DNA of 59,937 nucleotides, from positions 1 to 59,937 of the forward strand of contig JAUIDY010000023.1 in assembly GCA_030428385.1 (NCBI GenBank). The letters run 5' to 3'. The notes under the pieces are model-generated. The model saw only the letters and a program-made list of their open reading frames with translations. It searched no databases and was not told the DNA's origin. Positions 43,199-50,966 of this stretch are shown here, piece after piece; the first letter of the stretch is position 1, and every line of letters starts with the position of its first letter. Source of the stretch: Rhodothermia bacterium. GTDB lineage: Bacteria > Bacteroidota > Rhodothermia > Rhodothermales > JAAAOL01. The position numbers and the translations under genes are program-made.

Positions 43199-44059
43199 AT
43201 GCAGTCGTTACACGGAAAAGTCGCCCTTGTCACCGGAGCCAGCCGGGGTGCCGGACGCGGCATCGCACTGGCACTCGGTGCCGCGGGCGCAACGGTGTAT
43301 GTCACCGGGCGTAGCGTCGACGCCGATACGGCTACCGAGGGGCTTCCCGGCACCATCCACGGCACTGCCGCTGCCGTCACCGAACGCGGCGGCACGGGCA
43401 TCGCGGTCGCGTGTGACCACACCGATCTTAACCAGATCGACGCCCTTTTTAAACGCATCACGGAAGACCAAAACCGCCTCGATGTGCTGGTCAACAACGT
43501 GTGGGGCGGCTATGAGGATTACGATGGCGGGGCCTTCAGTGCCCCGTTCTGGGAACAGCCGCTTGATGCGCGCTGGCGGGGCATGTTCGAAGCGGGCGTC
43601 CGGGCACATCTCCGCGCGAGCCAGTTAGCCACTCCGCTGATGATCGCGCAGCAGGCCGGGCTTATCGTCAACACGACAGCGTGGGACCACAACAAATACC
43701 TCGGCAACGCACTCTACGATGTCGCTAAAGCCACGGTCAACCGCATGGCCTTTGCGATGGCGCAAGACCTCAAGCCGCATGGCGTAGCCGTCCTTGCCGT
43801 GGCACCGGGTTTTATGCGCACCGAGCGCGTGATGGCGGTCTTCGAAGCGCACCCCGAAATGGCAGAAGCCGAGGGGGCTATCTTGCCCAACGAATCACCC
43901 GAATACGTGGGCCGGGGCATCGTGGCGCTAGCCTCCGACCCGGCGATTATGGAGCGCACCGGCCATACCTACCGCGTGGGTGAGTTGGCAGCGATCTATG
44001 GATTTAGCGATACGGATGGAAGCCAACCCCCGCCGTTTACGTTGCCTGAGACGCCTTAA
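43199..44059 (+). CDS. Short-chain dehydrogenase/reductase
   Basis: The 286-aa protein has the SDR cofactor motif VALVTGASRGAGRGIALAL, the acidic CDHTDLNQIDALF, a NNVWG segment and the active-site YDVAK around residue 185. The family normally has NNAG; here it is LVNNVWGG, as in the group of long SDRs related to human DHRS1. The reaction is NAD(P)-dependent oxidation/reduction of an unknown substrate. The start at 43199 removes an extension encoding residues unlike SDR. Confidence 0.88.
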   Translation: MQSLHGKVALVTGASRGAGRGIALALGAAGATVYVTGRSVDADTATEGLPGTIHGTAAAVTERGGTGIAVACDHTDLNQIDALFKRITEDQNRLDVLVNNVWGGYEDYDGGAFSAPFWEQPLDARWRGMFEAGVRAHLRASQLATPLMIAQQAGLIVNTTAWDHNKYLGNALYDVAKATVNRMAFAMAQDLKPHGVAVLAVAPGFMRTERVMAVFEAHPEMAEAEGAILPNESPEYVGRGIVALASDPAIMERTGHTYRVGELAAIYGFSDTDGSQPPPFTLPETP

Positions 44060-44090
44060 CCGTTGATGCCCACCTGGCCTGCCGTTGTCT

Positions 44091-44209
44091 CTCCCCCTCT
44101 TTACGAAGTAAGGAGGGGGCCAGGGGGAGGATTCACTTGGCAGCGCTAAAGTAATCCGTTTTCGGAGGATTCGACCTCCCCTCGATCCCCTCCTGCCTCC
44201 CAGGAGGGG
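44091..44209. repeat. Two G/C-rich hairpins of an interspersed repeat
   Basis: CTCCCCCTC pairs with GAGGGGG/GGGGGAG at 44091-44130, and CCCCTCCTG with CAGGAGGGG (9 bp perfect, 5-base loop) at 44187-44209, followed by AAGAAAAAAC. The wording is like repeats often seen scattered in environmental genomes. The 309-base gap between the SDR and the efflux pump holds only repeats. Confidence 0.6.
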
Positions 44210-44234
44210 AAGAAAAAACGGCGAGCAACACAGC

Positions 44235-44362
44235 AGGACTTGCGCAGAAAATAATCCCCTTGAGGGGCTGTCGCGCAGCGACTGGGGGGAGTACAAGCGT
44301 CTTACACCCTCCGACCCTTCGGGCCACGCCCCTCCCTCAAGGGACGCGTTTGCGTAAGTCCT
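44235..44362. mobile_element. 128-bp MITE-like element with AGGACTTRCGCA ends
   Basis: AGGACTTGCGCA (44235-44246) and TGCGTAAGTCCT (44351-44362) are terminal inverted repeats with one mismatch. A second inner pair, CCCCTTGAGGGG near the left and CCCTCAAGGGA near the right, strengthens the structure. It carries no ORF. It lies 6 bases from the stop codon of the RND pump gene and could shape the end of that transcript. Confidence 0.7.
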
Positions 44363-44368
44363 GACAGC

Positions 44369-47300
44369 TTAAACGCGCGCCGCTTCGGGCGTTAGCAAGG
44401 CGTACAGCACCGGCACCACCACCAGCGTAAGCAGCGTCGAGCCGACGAGCCCACCGATGATCACTACCCCCAGCGGACTCCACAGCGACGAACCGGTGAG
44501 TGTCAGCGGCAGAAGGCCGCCAATCGTCGTCAGCGTCGTGAGGATGATCGGGATAAAGCGGGTTTCGCCCGCCTGTTGCACGGCGTCGCGGACGCTCTGC
44601 CCGGCGGTGCGGAGGTGATTGGCGTAATCGACGAGGATGATGGAGTTGTTGACCACAATCCCAACGAGGCTCGTCAGGCCGATAAAGGCCGTGAAGCTAA
44701 ACGTGTAGCCCGTGAACAACAGCCCTAGCACCGCGCCCACCAGCGCCAGCGGGATCGCGACGAAGATGATAACCGACTGCCGAAACGAGCGAAACTGAAG
44801 CACCAGCACACTCAAGATGCCGAAAATCGCGATCACCAGCGCCTGCCCGAGGCTGCCGAAGCTTTCTTCCTGCGCCTCCAGCTTGCCACCCACAAAATAG
44901 CGGTAGCCCGACGGCCACGCATAGGCTTCCAACTGCGCCAGCACATCCGCCGTCACGTCGAACTCGGAGTAGCCGGGCGCAACATCAGAGGTAACAGTGG
45001 CGGCGCGCTCCAGCCCAAAGTGGTCGATGCGGGGCAGCACGCGCTCCAGTTCCACCGTGGCGACCTGCCGCAGCGGGATCGGTGTGCCACGCATCGACGC
45101 CACCTCGATGCGGTCGAAGTCGGTCATCGTCGGGCGGTCGGTCAGCGGGAGGCGCACCACGATGTTGAGGTCTTCGCCTTCGGAGTCGCGGTAGGTTGCC
45201 ACGGGCAGCCCCGCCATACCGGCTCGCACGGTGCGGTCGATATCCACCAGCGGCACGCCCAGCAGCCCCGCTTTCTCGCGGTTGATGTTGACGCGCAGGT
45301 CGGTCTTGGGCATCCGAATGGGGTTGTCCACATTGAGCGTCCCCTCCGTGGTCTGGATCATGTGCTCTACTTCGCTCGAAAGCTCCGCCAGCACGTCGAG
45401 GTTTGGGCCGATGACTTTAATGGCGATGGGCGCTTCGACAGGCGGACCGTTTTCAAACTCAATGAACGAGAACTCGGCACCGGGATACTGATCAAGGGCT
45501 GCTTGTAGTTCAGGAATAGCCGTTTCGGCGTCGGCGTAGCGGTTCAGTTCTACCATCACCTGCCCCACCGTGCTCTGTTCGCGGCGCGGGATGATGTTAT
45601 AGTAAATGCGCGGGTTGTCGCGGCCCACGTTCGAGGCGAAGTGCCGCACGTCGTCACGCCCGTGCAACAGCGACTCGACGTAGCGCACGGCTTCGTCGGT
45701 CCGGTCGAGGCTGGATCCACCGGGCGTCTCCACGTTGATCAAAAACTGGGGCTTTTCGGCTTTGGGAAACAGCGACACGCCCACCAGCGGAAACAAGGCG
45801 AGGCTACCGAGAAAGACGGCTCCGGCCGTTGCCAGCACCACCCACGGACGCCGCAGCGCAAACGCCATCGTGGCGCGGTACGGCCCCACCACCAGCCGCC
45901 CCAGCCACCGCTGCAAAATCGGCACGCGGGCCGATGGCGCTGCTTCTTTTTCCGATCCTCGTTTCTCCAAAAACCGACTCGCCAGCATCGGCGTGAGCGT
46001 CAGCGAGACGAGCAGCGAGGCAGCGAGGGCATAAATCACGGTCACGGGCAGGCTGCGGATAAAGTCGCCGCTGCCGCTCTGCACCAGCACCATCGGCAAA
46101 AACGCCAGCACGCTGGTCACCGTTGCCGACACCACCGGCCAGCCCACTTCCGCCGTCCCTTTGATGGCCGCTTCGATGAGCGAAAGCCCCTGCTTGCGGT
46201 AGCGCGTCACGTTTTCGGTGACCACAATGGCGTTGTCGACCAGCAGCCCCAGCGCAATTACGAGCCCGACGATAGAGATCTGCTGCAGGCCGTAATCCGA
46301 CAAATCGACCCAGTTGATGGCGATGAGAATAGACGTGGGAATCGCGAGCATCACGATGACAGCGGCACGCACGCCGAGGGCAAACAGCACCACGAGGCCC
46401 ACCAGCACGATGCCTTGCAGCAGGTTACCAAAAAACCCGTTCACGCGGCGGTCCACGCTTTCGGCTTGATCAAAGGCCGTCACCAGCCGCACGTCTTCGG
46501 GCAGCGCCGTCTCGAACGCCGCCAACCCCGGCTGCATCGCCTCGGTGATGTCGAAGATGTTGGTACCTGTGCGCTGCGCCACCGTCACAAAAACGGCGCG
46601 TTCGCCGTCCAGCCGCGCCCGGTGCGTCTCATCGGCATAATCGAGCGCCACATCGGCCACGTCTTGCAGATACACCAATCGGTCCGCACGGGCCGCCACA
46701 ATGGTGCGCCCGATGTCGTCCACGGAGCCGTAGTCGCCGCTCGTCTGGATGTTAAACCGCCGGTCGCCGAGGTCCACGTTGCCGCCGGGGATGTTCTGGG
46801 CGTTGGCCTGAATCGCCCCGATGACCTGCGTGAGCGGAATGTTCAGTTTGCCCAGTTGTTCGAGGTCCACGCCCACCCGCACCTCCTGATCGGGAAAGGC
46901 CCATACGTCGGCGCGTTTTACACCGGGCGAGCGTTCCAGCAGTTTCTCCAGCCGCTCGGCCTCGCGTTGCAGCGTGCGGTAGCTGGCCTCTTCCGAGACC
47001 AGCGCCAGTTGCAGAATGTTGGTGTCGGTCGGCGACGTCTCGAAGGTTTCGACCGCCAGCACGTCAGGCGGAAGGACGCTGCGGGCGGTGTTGACGGCCT
47101 GCACCACTTCATCGTAGGAGTCGTTGGGATCAGTGCCGGAGAGGAACTCGATGGCTAGCACCGCCACGCCGTCTTCAATCGTAGTTTCGAGCTTTTTGAT
47201 ATCCTGCACTTCGTTGATCTGTGCTTCCAGCGGGTCCACAACGAGGCTTTCGATGTCTTCGGCGGTGGCCCCCGGATAGATCACTACCACGCGGGTGACG

Positions 47301-47428
47301 GCGATGTCGAACTGGGGGTCTTCCGAACGGGGCATGGTGAAAAAGCTCACCACGCCGAGGAGCGTCAGCAGCACCACCAGCACGATGGTGAACGGGACGT
47401 TTTCTATGGCTAAGCGGGGTAATTTCAT
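44369..47428 (-). CDS. RND efflux pump inner-membrane subunit (AcrB-like)
   Basis: The 1019-aa protein has the HAE1/CusA-type plan: an N-terminal helix (PFTIVLVVLLTLLGVVSFF), porter domain with YPGATAEDIESLVVDPLEAQI, then helices 2-6 including LGLLVDNAIVVTENVTRYRK with the charged proton-relay residues. A second porter domain follows, then helices 7-12 (LVGIVVNNSIILVDYANHLR, LWSPLGVVIIGGLVGSTLLTL). With the adaptor and TolC-like genes upstream it forms a complete tripartite exporter. The substrate may be a drug, lipid or metal; none is evident. Confidence 0.94.
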   Translation of the reverse strand: MKLPRLAIENVPFTIVLVVLLTLLGVVSFFTMPRSEDPQFDIAVTRVVVIYPGATAEDIESLVVDPLEAQINEVQDIKKLETTIEDGVAVLAIEFLSGTDPNDSYDEVVQAVNTARSVLPPDVLAVETFETSPTDTNILQLALVSEEASYRTLQREAERLEKLLERSPGVKRADVWAFPDQEVRVGVDLEQLGKLNIPLTQVIGAIQANAQNIPGGNVDLGDRRFNIQTSGDYGSVDDIGRTIVAARADRLVYLQDVADVALDYADETHRARLDGERAVFVTVAQRTGTNIFDITEAMQPGLAAFETALPEDVRLVTAFDQAESVDRRVNGFFGNLLQGIVLVGLVVLFALGVRAAVIVMLAIPTSILIAINWVDLSDYGLQQISIVGLVIALGLLVDNAIVVTENVTRYRKQGLSLIEAAIKGTAEVGWPVVSATVTSVLAFLPMVLVQSGSGDFIRSLPVTVIYALAASLLVSLTLTPMLASRFLEKRGSEKEAAPSARVPILQRWLGRLVVGPYRATMAFALRRPWVVLATAGAVFLGSLALFPLVGVSLFPKAEKPQFLINVETPGGSSLDRTDEAVRYVESLLHGRDDVRHFASNVGRDNPRIYYNIIPRREQSTVGQVMVELNRYADAETAIPELQAALDQYPGAEFSFIEFENGPPVEAPIAIKVIGPNLDVLAELSSEVEHMIQTTEGTLNVDNPIRMPKTDLRVNINREKAGLLGVPLVDIDRTVRAGMAGLPVATYRDSEGEDLNIVVRLPLTDRPTMTDFDRIEVASMRGTPIPLRQVATVELERVLPRIDHFGLERAATVTSDVAPGYSEFDVTADVLAQLEAYAWPSGYRYFVGGKLEAQEESFGSLGQALVIAIFGILSVLVLQFRSFRQSVIIFVAIPLALVGAVLGLLFTGYTFSFTAFIGLTSLVGIVVNNSIILVDYANHLRTAGQSVRDAVQQAGETRFIPIILTTLTTIGGLLPLTLTGSSLWSPLGVVIIGGLVGSTLLTLVVVPVLYALLTPEAARV

Positions 47429-47471
47429 GGCCGTTCCAGGTGTTGAAAGGCGATAGGTTGAGCGACGGGAG

Positions 47472-48527
47472 CTATTCGGCGATTCGTACAGGCGTCTCGT
47501 CGGTGAGGTACGGCGCGCCGTCAGTCACGACTTCGGCGATGCCGTCCAGCCCTTCAGCAACGACCACTTCGGTGTCGAGCAGGCGGGCGATGCGGACGGG
47601 CGTGCGGTGGGCATGGCCGTCGGCCTCGGAGATGGCGTAAACGACACCCTCATAGCCATTTCCCTCCACCAGCGCCTCAATGGGAATGCGGTGGTAGGTG
47701 GCCTGACTCGACGGGTACAGGTCGGCGGTGGCGATGAAGCCGGATTTCAACAAGCCATCGGGGTCTTCCACGGCGAGTTCCACCTCAAACGTCCCGCTCG
47801 CGGCATCGGCAGCGTCGGCGATTTCGGTGACGGACGCGACGAAAGTGTGGGCTGGGTAGGCGTCAAACACCACCTCGGCGCGGTCGCCGGGGTGGAGTTG
47901 CACCACGTCGCGGTCCGACAGCCCCACGCGCAGCACCCAGCCGCTACGAGCGACGCCCATCGTTATAACAGCCTTGCCGGGAGTGACGAGTTCGCTGGTT
48001 TCGATCCAGCGCTTGAGGATGCGGCCCGACTCTGGCGCGACGATCTCCGCGTAGCGGCGGTTGAACTGGGCGATGTCGAGTTGGGCCTGGGCAATGTCGA
48101 CGGCGGTGCGGGCATCCTGCGCCTGCGTCCGCGTGACAACCGAGTCGCGCAGCAGCCGCTCGGCGCGGTCGAGGTCGCGGCTCGCTTTGTCGAAGCCGCT
48201 CTGAGCCTGCATCACCTGCGCATCGATCTCGGCGAGGTTAAGGCGAGCGAGGCGCTGGCCTTTTTGCACACGCTGGCCTTCTTCCACCAGCACCTGCTCA
48301 ACGATGCCACCGATTTTAAACGACAGCGTCATCTCGGCCTTCGAGGCGAGGCGTCCGCTGACCCGCAGTGGCAACGCTTCGGCATCAGCGACGACGGGGG
48401 CGGTGCGCACGGGCACGCGAGTATCAGGGGCGGGTTGGTCGGCTTCGGCGTTGCTGCATCCAAGGGCAAGCACGGGCAGAAGGAGCAGCACAGCAACAAG
48501 GGAAAGGGTGTATGGGCGAGTTAGCAT
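47472..48527 (-). CDS. RND efflux periplasmic adaptor (membrane fusion) lipoprotein
   Basis: The 351-aa protein begins MLTRPYTLSLVAVLLLLPVLALGC, a lipoprotein signal. It then shows the adaptor layout: RVSGRLASKAEMTLSFKIGGIVEQVLVEEGQRVQKGQRLARL (lipoyl half), a coiled hairpin (~100-160), APESGRILKRWIETSELVTPGKAVI, and the beta-barrel DRAEVVFDAYPAHTFVASVTEI. It links the RND pump to TolC. Start at 48527 is favoured by the signal peptide; it would begin 36 bases inside the TolC gene's coding end if the longer form were used. Confidence 0.92.
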   Translation of the reverse strand: MLTRPYTLSLVAVLLLLPVLALGCSNAEADQPAPDTRVPVRTAPVVADAEALPLRVSGRLASKAEMTLSFKIGGIVEQVLVEEGQRVQKGQRLARLNLAEIDAQVMQAQSGFDKASRDLDRAERLLRDSVVTRTQAQDARTAVDIAQAQLDIAQFNRRYAEIVAPESGRILKRWIETSELVTPGKAVITMGVARSGWVLRVGLSDRDVVQLHPGDRAEVVFDAYPAHTFVASVTEIADAADAASGTFEVELAVEDPDGLLKSGFIATADLYPSSQATYHRIPIEALVEGNGYEGVVYAISEADGHAHRTPVRIARLLDTEVVVAEGLDGIAEVVTDGAPYLTDETPVRIAE

Positions 48528-48562
48528 GGGATCGGGTGTTTGGGCGATGGATGGGGGAAGCC

Positions 48563-50011
48563 TCACTGCACGGCGACAGCGGCGGTGTTGAGCGGATACA
48601 GCGCAGCGGCGTATTCCAACTCTGCGAGGCGGGTGAGTAGGTCGTAGCGGGTGACGGCGAGGTTTAGTTCGGCGCGGGTGAGGGTCGTCTGGCCGTCGAG
48701 GTAGGTTACCTGATTCGCCATGCCCTCTTCGTAGCGCCGGTGCGTCAGCCGGAAGGCAACTCGGGCGGCGTCGGCGCGCTCGTTGGCCGTTTGTAAGGCG
48801 CGGCGTGCTACGTGCACGGCGCCGTAGGCTTCCTGCACCTGCAACTCGATCTGCCGCACCAGTTCAGTCTGCTGCGTGCGCAGCATGTCGGTTTGTAGGC
48901 GCGCCTGCTGCACGCGGGCGCGGGTTTGGCCGCCGTTAAACAAATTCCACTGCAGCACCACCGACGCGAGGTAATAGGGCTGGTCTTTGCCAAAGCCGTA
49001 GCTGCTGCCTTGCGTGCCCAGATCCAGCGCCAGCGCCACACCGGGACGGTACGCGCTCTGCGCCAGCAGCACCGACCGATCCGAGGCGTTGATGGCGGCA
49101 TCTACCTGGGCTAGCTCCGCGCGGCGCTGCACGGCCACCGACTGCAATTCGGGCAAGGGATCGTCCGTGCTGAGCGCCGCCAGCATCAGCGCCACCGGTT
49201 CGTCGGCCACCGCCACCGCATCCAGCGACGCCTCGGCGGCGATGGGCGTATCCAGCGGGCGGTTCAGCAGGAAGTTGAAATAGGCCCGGGCGAGGTCGCG
49301 GTCTTTCTCGGCGGCGGCGTGCTGCTGCTCAATGTCGAAGACCTCCGCACGGGCGCGGAAGACGATGTCCTGCGTGACTTCGTCAGCCGACAACAGCCGT
49401 TCGTTGGTGCGCAGGTTTTCCCGGACAAGTGCGTCGGTGGCGGCATAAATGGCGACGGCTTGCTCGGCCTGGAGGTAGCCGTAATACGCCGCCTTCACAT
49501 CGCGGATGAGGGTGCTTCGATAGGCTTGCACCGCCGCCTCTTGCGAGGTGACCAGATGCTGCTGGATGTGATAGCCATGCCGGATCTGGGGCTGGTAGAG
49601 CGGCTGCACAATCCGCAGGCGGGTGTCTTGCTCGCGGGTGCGCAGGAAGCTGATCTGCTCGTTTTGCAGCGTCGGAAACACGGGCTCCTGTCCCTGCGCG
49701 GTCAGCAAGTCATTCAGCGTCCCATACGCCGGGTTGAGCAGGTCGCCCAGCGGCAGATCGATGGTACGACCGCCGTCTGCGCGGGTGTAGCGGGCCTCCA
49801 GGTCGACGGTCGGAAAAAAGCGCCCGCGTGCTTCCTGCAACAAATGCAGCGAGCGGTTGAGGTCGAGCGTCTGCTGCTGCAACGCGAGGTTGTTCGCCAG
49901 CGCTTCGGCGACGTAGGCCTCCAGCGTGGGCGTTTGCGCCCTCGCGAGGCCCGGCACCAACAGCAGGAGCCACAGCAGGCGGTAAATGGGGGGGGATTGA
50001 CGGCTTTTCAT
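48563..50011 (-). CDS. TolC-like outer-membrane efflux protein
   Basis: The 482-aa product has a signal peptide (RLLWLLLLVPGLARA) and two helical repeats with alternating outer-membrane strands. Marker segments are VAEALANNLALQQQTLDLNRSLHLLQEARGRFFPTV, a FNFLLNRPLDTPI linker, AQSAYRPGVALALDLGTQG and a final LTRAELNLAVTRYDLLTRLAELEYA. This is the outer channel of the efflux system. It is the first gene of the operon, with an operator copy 22 bases before its start. Confidence 0.93.
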   Translation of the reverse strand: MKSRQSPPIYRLLWLLLLVPGLARAQTPTLEAYVAEALANNLALQQQTLDLNRSLHLLQEARGRFFPTVDLEARYTRADGGRTIDLPLGDLLNPAYGTLNDLLTAQGQEPVFPTLQNEQISFLRTREQDTRLRIVQPLYQPQIRHGYHIQQHLVTSQEAAVQAYRSTLIRDVKAAYYGYLQAEQAVAIYAATDALVRENLRTNERLLSADEVTQDIVFRARAEVFDIEQQHAAAEKDRDLARAYFNFLLNRPLDTPIAAEASLDAVAVADEPVALMLAALSTDDPLPELQSVAVQRRAELAQVDAAINASDRSVLLAQSAYRPGVALALDLGTQGSSYGFGKDQPYYLASVVLQWNLFNGGQTRARVQQARLQTDMLRTQQTELVRQIELQVQEAYGAVHVARRALQTANERADAARVAFRLTHRRYEEGMANQVTYLDGQTTLTRAELNLAVTRYDLLTRLAELEYAAALYPLNTAAVAVQ

Positions 50012-50032
50012 TTGTTGACGCTATTTCAGTTG

Positions 50033-50047
50033 TTGACAGAGTGTCAA
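50033..50047. promoter_or_regulatory. Operator before the efflux operon
   Basis: The palindrome TTGACA-GAG-TGTCAA lies 22 bases before the TolC-like start. It is accompanied on its upstream-numbered side by a TTGACGCT half-site (50015-50022). The same pair of words, in the same order and with similar spacing, occurs before the tetR gene at 50749-50781. Confidence 0.85.
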
Positions 50048-50073
50048 TGCGAGGGTAAAAAAAAGAGCGCCCG

Positions 50074-50748
50074 TCAGGACGTGTTTTGCTGACGGGCCGC
50101 TTCGGTCATGATCGACACCCCCATCAGGTCGAGGGCGTAGGTCACAAAAGGGTCGTGGTGTACATCAAAATAGGTGGCGAGCATACTGCCCTTTTTGGCG
50201 AGCAGTTGGATGATACCATGGATAAAGCCCCACAGGCTAATGGCCGTTTGCACGGGATCGACATCCTCACGAATCGAGCCATCTTCGATGCCCAGCCGCA
50301 ACACATCGGCCATGTGATGGATGATGCGGGTGCCTTCACCGAGGCAGCCGGTTTCGTTCGAATCGGCAGCTTCGGGATCCACCTCGCGGCCTTCAAACCG
50401 CGCCATCATGTCGAAGTGGAGCGGGTGGGTTTGGGAAAAACGTACGTACGCCTCTCCTATCGCCCGGATTTTTTCGCAGCCGTACTGGTGCTGCGCGGTG
50501 ACCTGCTCAAACGTCTCGCGGAGCGCCTGAAATCCGCGACGGGTAATGGCGAGCGACAGGTCGTCTTTGTCGTTGAAATACACATACAGCAGCCCCCGGC
50601 TCAGGCGTGCTTCCTTCGCGATGTCGCCCATCGTGGCAGCATCTACGCCTTTGCGGGCGAACACGGCCTCGGCGGCGTGGATGATGTCCTGGCGACGTTG
50701 CTCTTTTTCTTCCTGGCGACGTTCAGCGGTGAGTGATGAGGAAGCCAT
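50074..50748 (-). CDS. TetR-family repressor of the RND efflux operon
   Basis: The 224-aa protein has EEKEQRRQDIIHAAEAVFARKGVDAATMGDIAKEARLSRGLLYVYFNDKDDLSLAI as its TetR DNA-binding domain. Its all-helical sensor domain has HPLHFDMMARFEG and ISLWGFIHGIIQLLAKKG. It is transcribed in the same direction as, and just upstream of, the efflux genes. Operators with the wording TTGACA..TGTCAA precede both tetR and the pump operon, so it most likely represses both and is released by a pump substrate. Confidence 0.9.
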   Translation of the reverse strand: MASSSLTAERRQEEKEQRRQDIIHAAEAVFARKGVDAATMGDIAKEARLSRGLLYVYFNDKDDLSLAITRRGFQALRETFEQVTAQHQYGCEKIRAIGEAYVRFSQTHPLHFDMMARFEGREVDPEAADSNETGCLGEGTRIIHHMADVLRLGIEDGSIREDVDPVQTAISLWGFIHGIIQLLAKKGSMLATYFDVHHDPFVTYALDLMGVSIMTEAARQQNTS

Positions 50749-50766
50749 TTGACGCTGCGTTATTCG

Positions 50767-50781
50767 TTGACACTGTGTCAA
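50767..50781. promoter_or_regulatory. Operator before tetR
   Basis: TTGACAC-T-GTGTCAA is a perfect 15-bp palindrome 19 bases before the TetR start, with a second TTGACGCT-like half-site nearer the gene (50749-50757). It matches the operator at 50033-50047 at 13 of 15 positions. Confidence 0.85.
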
Positions 50782-50966
50782 TAAACACGAGACGCTAAAC
50801 GAAAGGTTTCACGGCCTGCGAAAAAAAGTTGGGGGAGAGCAATCATCGCCCCTAAAAGTGTCGCGGTTTGGCAAGAAGGAAGGTCATTGAATACAACAAG
50901 ACCTTGTAATACATTGATTTCAATCGCCTTCTGAAAAAAGTCGGGTGCTATTACAAGCCCTTCGTC

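Noticed and set aside
45641-47158. 505-codon plus-strand open frame opposite the RND pump gene
   Set aside because: Arg/His/Gln-rich translation with no domain; the minus strand encodes a complete RND protein.
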